From contig CADBYM010000012.1 of NCBI GenBank assembly GCA_902798915.1, positions 1 through 64,000 of the forward strand: 64,000 nucleotides of DNA, read 5' to 3'. The notes beneath the pieces are model-generated. The model saw only the letters and a list, made by a program, of their open reading frames with translations. It was not told the DNA's origin and searched no databases. Shown here in pieces: positions 1 to 8,008 of the stretch (position 1 is the stretch's first letter; each line of letters starts with the position of its first letter). Source of the DNA: an uncultured Coriobacteriaceae bacterium (GTDB lineage Bacteria > Actinomycetota > Coriobacteriia > Coriobacteriales > Atopobiaceae). The translations under genes were made by a program, and so were the position numbers.

Positions 1-189
1 CCTCGCACACGGCTCGTTGCCATCCCTCCCGCCCGTTCGGATAGCTGCTAAAACGCCAGCCTCGAGACATGTGTTCGGCTGACTTCGAGATTCAACCCTC
101 ACCCGTGGGTCGCCTGTGAACCCGCTTCCACATATGAGGCCAACAGGCGGCTCGCTAATCAAACTTCTCCTTTGAGCAGCGACAACGGC

Positions 190-195
190 TATACT
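190..195 (+). promoter_or_regulatory. Possible -10 box of gltX
   Basis: TATACT lies about 34 bases before the gltX ATG. No convincing -35 box sits at 16-18 bases upstream (TTGAGC is only 12 bases away), so this is a weak call. Bases 1-189 hold nothing else I can support. Confidence 0.3.
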
Positions 196-228
196 GTTCG
201 CCATGTGTTAGTCAACAGAGAGGAACCC

Positions 229-1722
229 ATGAGCGACACCAACCACAACGCACCTGTTCGCGTGCGCTTCGCGCCCTCCCCCACGGGCAAGCTCCACGTG
301 GGCGGCGCCCGCACCGCCATCTATAACTGGGCGTTTGCACGCGCCAACGGAGGCACCTTCGTACTGCGCATCGACGACACCGATCCGACCCGCTCGACGG
401 AGGAGAACACGCAGGTCATCCTGCGGGCAATGCGCTGGCTCGGCCTCGACTGGGACGAGGGCCCCGAGGTCGGCGGAGAGTTTGGCCCGTACTTCCAGAC
501 GAAGCGCATGGACATCTACCGCGAGGCGGCGGAGCGTCTGGTAGCCGAGGGCAACGCCTACTACTGCTTCTGCAGCCCTGAGCAGCTCGCAGCCGATCGC
601 GATGCGGCAAAGGAGCGCGGAGACTCGTTCCAAGGCTATCAGCGCACGTGCCGTGCCATCGATCCCAAGGAGGCGCAAGCCCGGGTGGCAGCGGGCGAGC
701 CGCACACGATCCGCATCAAGGTCCCCGAGGACCGTGGTGACGTTGTGGTCCGCGACGCAGTGCATGGCAAGGTCGTGTTCAACGCCCGCGACCTCGATGA
801 CTTCATCATCTTCCGTTCCGACGGAACCCCCACGTACAACTTCGCCACCGTCGTGGATGACGCCGCAATGGGCATCACCCACATCATCCGCGGTGACGAC
901 CATCTCTCCAACACCCCGCGCCAAGTCATCGTGTACGAGGCGCTCGGCGCCCCGACGCCCATCTTTGCGCACATCTCGATGATCCTGGGATCCGATAGCA
1001 AGAAGCTCTCCAAGCGCCACGGCGCAACGAGCGTCGAGGAGTACCGCGATGCCGGTTACCTCTCTGACGCCTTCGTCAACTACCTCGCCCTGCTTGGCTG
1101 GGCACCCGATGGAGAAAGTACCGTAATCCCGCGCGAGCGCCTTGCGCGCGAGTTCTCGCTCGACCACGTGAGCAAGAACCCCGCCATCATGGATCCCAAG
1201 AAGCTCGACTTCATCAATGGCGAATACCTGCACGCCATGAGCGATGAGCGCTTCGCACACGACATCCTGCTTCCTCAGCTCGCAGCCGCCGGCCTCGATG
1301 ACGGCAGCATGCACGAGGAGGGCTGGTATCGTCTGGCGTCGGTCGCCTTCAAACCTCGTTGCACACTCTCGAGCGACGCAGCAGCTCAGGCGCACTACCT
1401 GTACGCTGCGGACGACGAGCTTGTCTACGACGAGAAGGCAACCAAGCGCTGGCTCGCCAAGCAGGGTGCCCGCGATGCACTCGAGGCGGCCACCGCAGCA
1501 CTCGGACAGCTTGATGACGCATCTTGGACGCCCGCCGCAATCGAAGCCGCCCTCGACCCGCTTCCCGAGCAGCTCGGGATGGGCAAGGGCAAGGTGTTTC
1601 AGCCCATTCGCGTCGCATGCGTGGGCGGAGCCGCCTCGCCCGGCATCGGCGAGACCCTCGCGCTTCTGGGCCGCACGCACACGCTGGCACGCATCGAGCG
1701 CGCCAAAGGACTCGCGCTGTAG
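229..1722 (+). CDS. gltX: Glutamate--tRNA ligase (class I)
   Basis: The 497-residue protein is a class I aminoacyl-tRNA synthetase that attaches glutamate to tRNA in the cytoplasm. The N-terminus shows PSPTGKLHVGGART (HIGH-type motif, residues 16-29), and KLSKR at residues 259-263 is the KMSKS-type loop. Length is typical for bacterial GluRS. The reading frame is open back to a TTG at 172, but the ATG at 229 has a good Shine-Dalgarno (AGAGAGGA, 216-223) and begins just before the conserved domain, so I chose it. Whether it is discriminating or also charges tRNA-Gln cannot be told from sequence alone. The gene stands alone; a hairpin follows it. Confidence 0.97.
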   Translation: MSDTNHNAPVRVRFAPSPTGKLHVGGARTAIYNWAFARANGGTFVLRIDDTDPTRSTEENTQVILRAMRWLGLDWDEGPEVGGEFGPYFQTKRMDIYREAAERLVAEGNAYYCFCSPEQLAADRDAAKERGDSFQGYQRTCRAIDPKEAQARVAAGEPHTIRIKVPEDRGDVVVRDAVHGKVVFNARDLDDFIIFRSDGTPTYNFATVVDDAAMGITHIIRGDDHLSNTPRQVIVYEALGAPTPIFAHISMILGSDSKKLSKRHGATSVEEYRDAGYLSDAFVNYLALLGWAPDGESTVIPRERLAREFSLDHVSKNPAIMDPKKLDFINGEYLHAMSDERFAHDILLPQLAAAGLDDGSMHEEGWYRLASVAFKPRCTLSSDAAAQAHYLYAADDELVYDEKATKRWLAKQGARDALEAATAALGQLDDASWTPAAIEAALDPLPEQLGMGKGKVFQPIRVACVGGAASPGIGETLALLGRTHTLARIERAKGLAL

Positions 1723-1748
1723 CACGGCACGAACCTGAGGGAGACCCC

Positions 1749-1784
1749 AAAACGGGCCTACGAGGCAATGCGCCTCGTAGGCTC
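1749..1784 (-). terminator. Hairpin terminator between convergent genes
   Basis: A 13-bp stem (1754-1766 with 1772-1784, one G-U) closes a 5-base loop. Read on the minus strand it is followed by TTTT, so it fits as a rho-independent terminator for the minus gene ending at 1855. On the plus strand the hairpin may also stop gltX, but the T run there is poor. Confidence 0.75.
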
Positions 1785-1854
1785 GTCTCCTTGCGCACGT
1801 CTGGAGAACCCAGCGCGAGAGCGCATCGAGCGTCCCCTGTTACGCAACCATGGG

Positions 1855-3105
1855 CTACTTCCTCTTCGGGTGAACGGTCGCCGTGGCGGAACCGCCGTGA
1901 CCGTGACCGTGGCCATGCGTCGGGTTTGCCATCTTGCCCCGGTGCAGCTTGTGCTTGATGCGCTGCACGCGCTGGTACAAGCTCATGGAACGGTTGCGTG
2001 AGCGCAGCCCAAGCAGGGGCACCGAGAGGAGCGTGGGACCAAAGAACGTGACCAGACGCCACACGATGAATCCCGCACTCGCCGCCTCGCCGAACATTCC
2101 GCCATAGAACATGAAGAAGCTGCCCTCGGCCCCGCCCGTGCCACCGGGCAGCGGCACGGCCGTCGAAACCATCTGCACCATGGATCCGGCGGCTAGGCAG
2201 TTCAGGAAATCTGCCTCGATGCCAAACGCGTGCAGGACGAACCACGGAATCATGTAGAAGCTCGCGAGCTGAGCCATCGTCACCAACAGGGTGAGACCCA
2301 TCGACGGTAGGTCCTTGGCGGCGGTCATGAAGGCGTTGGAGAATTCCATCACCTGCACGTTAACCATCTCGTTCCACTTCTCGGTGTTCTTGAGCCAACC
2401 ACGATTGGTAAGGAAGCCGATAAGGCCGTTGCCCACACGCATGACGAAGTTGGGGCACAGGCAGATGACGAAGAGTCCCGCAAGTTCCAGGAAGTGCACA
2501 CCGAAGACGATGACGTTTATCATCACGATGTCGCCGTACGTCTCGAAGAAGAAGCCGAGCTTCGCCACCAGCATGATGGCGGCAAAGAGCACTACGCCGA
2601 ACTGGAACATGATGAAGCGCGTGAACTGCGTTGCGGAGGCCTCGCCCACATCGAGGCCCGTCCTCGTGAGGCGCACGATTTGGGAGGGAACCGCACCCGC
2701 CATCATGGGCGTGAGATTGCCAAAGAAGATGCCGCTCGCCTCAACGCTCATGAGGTCGCGGATGCCCACCGGCGAGTCATGGTCGATGTAGACCGCAATG
2801 GCATACGCAATGACGCCAAAGATGAAGTACGAGACGAAGCAGCAGCATGCAAGCGCGACCCATCCCAGGTCCACGCTCCCAAGCGCGCTCACGAACTCGC
2901 CCATCTGCCCCGACACAACCAAAAAGATGAGATACGCAACGACGACGACACCCAGGAAGATGGCACCGCGTGCGGCCCGCGAACGATTCTCGCCCTCGTC
3001 GTCGGAGGGTTGCCGCTTCATCTTGCCGGTGTTGCCGCCCACGTTGAGCTTCACACTCGCCGAGGAGTGCTGCTTGGGCTCCTGGTGACCTGTAGCTTGT
3101 GCCAT
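1855..3105 (-). CDS. Flippase-like multi-pass membrane protein (LPG synthase TM / UPF0104 type)
   Basis: The 416-residue protein has a hydrophilic lysine/glutamate-rich N-terminus (about 45 residues) followed by seven or eight hydrophobic segments. The internal signature PLPGGTGGAEG near residue 340 and the GNLTPM segment are typical of the lysylphosphatidylglycerol synthase transmembrane / YbhN-like family (PF03706). Members without the C-terminal synthetase domain are thought to move or handle lipids; this one lacks that domain. The C-terminus is His/Gly-rich (HGHGHGHGG), possibly metal binding. The ATG at 3105 has GAGGAG at the right distance; longer upstream reading has no ribosome site. 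Substrate is unknown. Confidence 0.8.
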   Translation of the reverse strand: MAQATGHQEPKQHSSASVKLNVGGNTGKMKRQPSDDEGENRSRAARGAIFLGVVVVAYLIFLVVSGQMGEFVSALGSVDLGWVALACCCFVSYFIFGVIAYAIAVYIDHDSPVGIRDLMSVEASGIFFGNLTPMMAGAVPSQIVRLTRTGLDVGEASATQFTRFIMFQFGVVLFAAIMLVAKLGFFFETYGDIVMINVIVFGVHFLELAGLFVICLCPNFVMRVGNGLIGFLTNRGWLKNTEKWNEMVNVQVMEFSNAFMTAAKDLPSMGLTLLVTMAQLASFYMIPWFVLHAFGIEADFLNCLAAGSMVQMVSTAVPLPGGTGGAEGSFFMFYGGMFGEAASAGFIVWRLVTFFGPTLLSVPLLGLRSRNRSMSLYQRVQRIKHKLHRGKMANPTHGHGHGHGGSATATVHPKRK

Positions 3106-3261
3106 AACACTCCTCGCTCGTGTCTTAACAGGGGAAACTCTTGCATTGTGAACGCAATCCGCCCGTGAATGCACTACTATATTATGCCCATGAGGTGCAT
3201 GTACGCGACTAAAACGAGCCCGTGCACGCCTATAACACAGACATGAGGAGGCTTGAGGCGC

Positions 3262-4641
3262 ATGCAGCCCGACCAGACGGCTCAGACAACCGATCGCTTG
3301 GAAGACTCCGAGGCCACGTATAAGCACAATCACAAGACGTTGCTTTCGGTCCTGAACGGCGGTCGTCGGCCCAGCTCGCTCACGTCGGAATCCGGAGAGG
3401 TGAGCATCAGGCTCGAGCGCATTCTCGTGGACCGCACGAAGGACACCTTTGTGACCTTCGACGAGGAGCTCGGCATCGAGTCAGTGCTCAAACGCTTGCA
3501 TGACTACCTGCCCGCCTTTGTCGCAGAGAACACCGAGTCCCACCTCATGGGACTCTCTGGTTCGTTGGTATCGCCCCGAGGCGTGATCGTGCCCACGAAA
3601 GTGAAGCTCGAGGCCGGTGGCCAGTTCGTCTACGAGGTCGGGCCGTGCCCGCACATGGCCGAGCTGCTTCAGGCGATTGAGCACGTTGACCGCCAACTGC
3701 ACGTGGCGACGCGTTCGCTCGGCTGCAACTACGAGCTTCTCGCTGAGGGCTACAATCCCTACGCCCAAACTCCGCTGGACGTGCCCCTCGTCCCACGGAC
3801 GCGCTGGACGCTGCTCAATGCATACCTCGCACAGACGGGTCGCTATGCACGCGACATGATGCGCTGCTGCTGTGCGACGCAGATCACCATCGACTACGCG
3901 CGCGGCCGCGCGGGGCTTGAGACGTACCGGCTTGCCGTCGCGCTCTCCCCCATCCTCATATTCCTCACCGACAACGTACGCAGCTTCCGGGGCACCGGCG
4001 CCCGTCGCTGTCCGTCCATGACGCGCTCCTTGGTTTGGGAGGATGTCGACCCGAAGCGTTGCGGAGTAGTACCGGGCACCTTCTCCGACTGGTTTAGCGC
4101 GCAGCGGTATCTCGAGTGGCTTGAGCAGACCCAGCCCATACTCTTCACTGACTCCATGGGCATGACCACATCCACGGGCAAGCGGACCATCCGCGAGCTC
4201 ATGGGCGACCGCATCCTCTCGGCCACGGAGGCACTCGGCCTCTTCGATTCCGTGTATCCCAACGTACGTCTCTCGCGCCGCATGGAGTTCTTGCAGGCGG
4301 ACTCCCTGAGGCCGCACATGGCCGTAGGCTATGCCTGCCTCATCAAGGGCATCTTCTGCAACGCCCTCGCCTTCGACAGCGCGACTGATCTTGTCGGCCA
4401 GCTCAGCGAGGATGACGTCGCGCTCGCAGCATACGAGCTGCGCGTTCGCGGCTGGGACGCCACCATCTACGGACGACCCATAGCGGTACTGGTAGAGAGC
4501 CTGCTCACCATTGCGCGCAATGGCCTCACGGATCCAGAGGAGCTGGCGTTGCTTGACGAAATCGCTGAGCTTTGGGACGTCGGCATGGTGCCACGCGACG
4601 CCTTCGTCCATCAGGAAGAGAAAGCCGACCATGGTTGGTAA
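3262..4641 (+). CDS. Glutamate--cysteine ligase, GCS2/GshA type
   Basis: The 459-residue protein matches the GCS2 family of carboxylate-amine ligases, which join glutamate and cysteine as the first step of glutathione or a related thiol. I see the family's NPYAQTPLDVPLVPRTR stretch followed by the MMRCCCATQITIDYA segment, equivalent to the usual MM..TAS.QVNLD region. No glutathione synthetase is visible in the window, so the product could be gamma-glutamylcysteine itself. A TTG at 3253 is in frame but overlaps the AGGAGG site at 3246-3251; the ATG at 3262 is properly spaced. tcdA follows after 6 bases, so the two are probably co-transcribed. Confidence 0.85.
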   Translation: MQPDQTAQTTDRLEDSEATYKHNHKTLLSVLNGGRRPSSLTSESGEVSIRLERILVDRTKDTFVTFDEELGIESVLKRLHDYLPAFVAENTESHLMGLSGSLVSPRGVIVPTKVKLEAGGQFVYEVGPCPHMAELLQAIEHVDRQLHVATRSLGCNYELLAEGYNPYAQTPLDVPLVPRTRWTLLNAYLAQTGRYARDMMRCCCATQITIDYARGRAGLETYRLAVALSPILIFLTDNVRSFRGTGARRCPSMTRSLVWEDVDPKRCGVVPGTFSDWFSAQRYLEWLEQTQPILFTDSMGMTTSTGKRTIRELMGDRILSATEALGLFDSVYPNVRLSRRMEFLQADSLRPHMAVGYACLIKGIFCNALAFDSATDLVGQLSEDDVALAAYELRVRGWDATIYGRPIAVLVESLLTIARNGLTDPEELALLDEIAELWDVGMVPRDAFVHQEEKADHGW

Positions 4642-4647
4642 CAGGTA

Positions 4648-5415
4648 ATGCCGGGGCCCTTCTCGCGCACGCAACTCTTGCTTGGCAAATGCAGCATGAA
4701 TCGTCTTCGCGATTCACGTGTCATCGTGTTTGGCGTGGGAGGTGTCGGTGGCTATGCTGCCGAGGCATTGGCGCGGGCAGGAGTCGGTCACCTCGAAATC
4801 GTGGACAGTGACGACGTGAGCATCACCAACGTCAATCGACAGATTATTGCCACCACGAAGACCGTGGGGAGGCCGAAGATTGACGTCATGAGGGAACGTA
4901 TCTCGCAGATCAACCCCTCCTGCGAGGTCGTCACACACAACTGCTTCTTCCTGCCGCAAACCGCGCCGCGCTTCGACTTCTCGCGCTATGACTACGTACT
5001 CGACGCCGTAGACACCCTCACAGCAAAGCTACAGCTGGTAAGGAGTGCCAAGGAGGCACAGACGCCCGTCATCTCGTGCATGGGAACCGCCAACAAGCTT
5101 GACCCCAGCGCACTGCGCGTCGCCGACATCTATGACACCAGCATTTGTCCACTCGCACGCGTCATGCGCAAGGAGGCCCGCAAACGCCATCTGGGCCACT
5201 TCAAAGTGGTTTACTCCACCGAGCCAGCCCTTGTCCCCAAGCCGGACGAAGAGACGTTTGAGCCCATCCCCGAAGGTTCAAGCCGTCGCAGCCTCCCCGG
5301 TTCGACGCCGTTCGTTCCGCCTGCGGCCGGCATCCTCATGGCCTCAGAGGTGGTGAGGGACCTCATCGCGGACCTACTCGACAGCCCACCTAAGTGTTCG
5401 CCGCCAAGGAGCTGA
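4648..5415 (+). CDS. tcdA: tRNA threonylcarbamoyladenosine dehydratase (E1/ThiF fold)
   Basis: The 255-residue protein is an E1-like ATP-using enzyme of the TcdA/CsdL group, which cyclises the t6A base at position 37 of ANN-decoding tRNAs. The nucleotide-binding glycine motif GVGGVGGYAAEAL is near residue 30, followed by D-[D]-V and N-R-Q residues (VDSDDVSITNVNRQ) that contact ATP, and CMGTANKLDP further on. The C-terminal third ends in a normal hydrophobic helix. It sits between a gshA-like gene and a histidine kinase; its stop codon overlaps the next ATG (TGATG at 5413-5417), showing translational coupling. Confidence 0.92.
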   Translation: MPGPFSRTQLLLGKCSMNRLRDSRVIVFGVGGVGGYAAEALARAGVGHLEIVDSDDVSITNVNRQIIATTKTVGRPKIDVMRERISQINPSCEVVTHNCFFLPQTAPRFDFSRYDYVLDAVDTLTAKLQLVRSAKEAQTPVISCMGTANKLDPSALRVADIYDTSICPLARVMRKEARKRHLGHFKVVYSTEPALVPKPDEETFEPIPEGSSRRSLPGSTPFVPPAAGILMASEVVRDLIADLLDSPPKCSPPRS

Positions 5416-6734
5416 TGCACGTGTACGGAGTACGAGGACTCAATGTGTTTATCGAGCTGTGGAGCGTTGCCTTCTGCATCATGGGCATCATCTCTGCCCT
5501 CTTCCTCACGCGCGCAGAGTCACGGTACCGCTCTCTTCTGATTGCTGCCTTCACCGAGGAGCTTCTCTGTGCGGGAGGCGACGCGATTGCAGGAATCTTT
5601 CGCGGTGCCCCCGGCCCCCTCGCGTGGACCGCCACGCATGTGGGCAATTACGTCTCGTTCATAAGCGCCTTCTTACTCGTCGCCACCAGCACGTTCTACC
5701 TCTGCAACCGCATTAGGGAGGAGGGAGGCACCATCGGGACCACATGGCCAAACCTCGTGGAGTCGCTCGCCATCCTCATGTGCATCCTAACCTCAGCAGG
5801 GTTGTTCTACCACATCGATGAAGACAACCTCTATCGCAGGGAGAACCTCTACTGGCTCATGCACGCCTTCATCGCCGGCGTCAATCTCATAAACGCTGTT
5901 GTCATCATCAAGAACAGGAGGAGCCTAAGGGCGAGCACGCAAGGCTTCCTGCTGCTTTATGCGCTGTTGCCCCTCATCGCATCGCTGTTCCAGGCATTTA
6001 TCTACGGACTCAACTTCAGCTTGATCGCATGCACGCTCGGCCTCATGGCAGCGTTCATCGAGTTGCAGGCCTATTCGTCCAACACCCTCTTGCAGCGGAC
6101 CGAGGAACTTGCGCGATCGCAACTGGAACTCTCGGAAAGCCGCATCACGAGCTTTGTCTCTTTGGTACGACCACAGTTCCTCTTCGAGACGCTCGACACC
6201 ATACGCGACCTCTGCGATACGGACGCGACACGTACCAAGCAGGCACTTGACTCCTTCTCCTCGCTCCTGCACGCAAACCTGGACTCCCTCGCGTCAGATA
6301 TGCTCGTCCCCATCGCAAAGGAGCTCGAGCATGTGCGCACGTATCTGGAGCTTGTTGGGATGGCGCATGAGGACCGCATACGGTCTCGCATCATCATGCC
6401 CGTACAATACTTCTCCGTGCCGCCCCTATCGGTCCAAATGCTCGTTGAGCATGCAGTCACCTACAGCCTCACACCAAAGGATGCACCCGGCAACATCACC
6501 GTGTGCACAGGTGAGGCCCAGCGCGAGTACTGGGTAAGCGTTGTGGATGACGGCATCGGCTTCGACGTCGCGCAGGCGGATGACGTCACGCACGTCAGCC
6601 TGCGCAACACACGTACACGCCTGGCACAGATGTGCGGCGGCTCGCTCAGCGTCACCAGCTCGCCAAAGGGCGGCACGACGGTGATGATGCACATCCCCAA
6701 GCTCAAAAGACGAACTCGACTGATGCGAGCTTGA
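5415..6734 (+). CDS. LytS-like sensor kinase, degenerate phosphoacceptor region
   Basis: The 439-residue protein has about six N-terminal membrane helices (residues 5-215), a short coiled segment, then a His_kinase (PF06580)/HATPase pair. The family's usual PHFLFNTL phosphoacceptor block reads RPQFLFETLDTI here: histidine is replaced by glutamine. The N box reads LVEHAVTYS in place of LVENA. The G1 box DDGIGFD and the GGSL/GGTTV loops are present, so ATP binding is plausible. No response regulator gene is adjacent. The ATG at 5415 has AAGGAG at 5406-5411 and overlaps the tcdA stop, so I preferred it to the GTG at 5394. It may signal without autophosphorylation or be an inactive relic. Confidence 0.8.
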   Translation: MHVYGVRGLNVFIELWSVAFCIMGIISALFLTRAESRYRSLLIAAFTEELLCAGGDAIAGIFRGAPGPLAWTATHVGNYVSFISAFLLVATSTFYLCNRIREEGGTIGTTWPNLVESLAILMCILTSAGLFYHIDEDNLYRRENLYWLMHAFIAGVNLINAVVIIKNRRSLRASTQGFLLLYALLPLIASLFQAFIYGLNFSLIACTLGLMAAFIELQAYSSNTLLQRTEELARSQLELSESRITSFVSLVRPQFLFETLDTIRDLCDTDATRTKQALDSFSSLLHANLDSLASDMLVPIAKELEHVRTYLELVGMAHEDRIRSRIIMPVQYFSVPPLSVQMLVEHAVTYSLTPKDAPGNITVCTGEAQREYWVSVVDDGIGFDVAQADDVTHVSLRNTRTRLAQMCGGSLSVTSSPKGGTTVMMHIPKLKRRTRLMRA

Positions 6735-6864
6735 ACGCGAGCCGTTAGACCACGAAAACGGCCCAAGGGATTAGATTGCACCCCCGGGCCGAACGGCGTA
6801 CCCGCGTTTTACAACGTCAACCGAGCATGGGCCACAACGAGTTACCCCCGGCAACTCTCGTAGG

Positions 6865-7860
6865 CTACACAAAGCGATACGAAACGTCTCGCCTTCCCCA
6901 ATCGTCCGAGGTTGGCTGACCGAATTCCTCGAAGACCCCCGGATTGATGATGATGCCTGACGAACCGGACCCGTAGTGACCGCAGTCAACGACCTGAGCC
7001 GTGATCGTCATGCCATCGTACTCAATCTCGACGTAATCGCCAAAGTGCGCCCACGGATACGACGACTTGTCGAGGCCGACCTGCGGAACGTCATCGTCCC
7101 AGTTGATGTCGGACGCTGTACCGGTGGAGCCGGTCTCCCAGACCGAGGTCGCGCACGCCTCCGACTCGATCCAGCCGGAAGACTGATCATACAGTGGCGT
7201 CTTGAGCCTCGAGCCCGAGCTTGAACCGGAGTCCGAAGACCCCGAAGACCCACCGTCACCCGATGTGTACGTTCCTGCAAACGAGCCGCCCTGCCCAGAT
7301 GCGCCGCCATCGGCGACTTGGCCTGAATCCGTCGAACCCGACGGGGTGGCCCCGTCGGCACTGGTTGCGGCCCCTTCGGCGTTGGTTGCCGTTCCATCGG
7401 CATTGACTGCCTGCGCAGAGTCGCTTGCAGCGTTGCCGGCCGCCTCACCATCCCTCAGGGCATTGCCCATGGGAGCAGAGGTGCCGTTCGTCGCTGCCGC
7501 GCCGCCGTCATTCGCCTTCTGGCCAGCCTTCTCGCCATTTGCCGCGTCGTTGCCGTTCTTTTGGTCCTTGGCGTTCTTTGCGTCAGTCGCCGTCGAATCC
7601 GCGCCCCCGGGAGTGGCGCTCGCATCATCCTTCTTCGCGTCAGTCGCACTCGTGGCGCCGGCATCCTTCTCGTCCTTTGATGCGGTATCGTCCGTGGCGA
7701 CCTGCGTAGTGGTTCCCGTCTGATTGCTCGCACTAGGGCGCATGACCGCAACCGCAATCGCTGCAGCCACCGCCACCGCCACGACAGCCATGACCGCCAT
7801 CGGCAGAACCGAACGCGACGGACCCTCGTCACGCATCGGCCTTCTCATGTGTTCCGACAT
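6865..7860 (-). CDS. Membrane-anchored protein with RlpA-like double-psi beta-barrel domain
   Basis: The 331-residue protein has a short cytoplasmic start, one hydrophobic helix (about residues 20-42), a long Ala/Thr/Asp/Gly/Lys-rich low-complexity linker of nearly 180 residues, and a compact C-terminal domain. That domain contains HFGDYVEIEYDGMTI followed by VVDCGHYG and a W-G-R...Y end, a pattern like RlpA/expansin-type double-psi barrels that bind or cleave cell-wall glycans. The linker would let the domain span the wall. The ATG at 7860 has GGGAGGTG upstream. It converges with the histidine kinase gene. Enzymatic activity is unproven. Confidence 0.7.
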   Translation of the reverse strand: MSEHMRRPMRDEGPSRSVLPMAVMAVVAVAVAAAIAVAVMRPSASNQTGTTTQVATDDTASKDEKDAGATSATDAKKDDASATPGGADSTATDAKNAKDQKNGNDAANGEKAGQKANDGGAAATNGTSAPMGNALRDGEAAGNAASDSAQAVNADGTATNAEGAATSADGATPSGSTDSGQVADGGASGQGGSFAGTYTSGDGGSSGSSDSGSSSGSRLKTPLYDQSSGWIESEACATSVWETGSTGTASDINWDDDVPQVGLDKSSYPWAHFGDYVEIEYDGMTITAQVVDCGHYGSGSSGIIINPGVFEEFGQPTSDDWGRRDVSYRFV

Positions 7861-8008
7861 GTAAAACACCTCCCAAACGATGACCGAGAGACAATCGTAA
7901 ACCAACAAGGGCACGTGTGCGTCAATTCGACAATTCTCTCACGCCCGGCACACCCGCACACCGTTCCATAACACCCCGGATGGCCGTCCGGGGAGCACCC
8001 CCCACCAA

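Noticed and set aside
1-228. T-box or other leader upstream of gltX
   Set aside because: No T-box sequence, specifier stem or terminator/antiterminator pair could be seen.
6735-6864. Bidirectional terminator between convergent genes
   Set aside because: Only a 6-bp CGGCCC/GGGCCG match with a long loop and mismatches; no T run.
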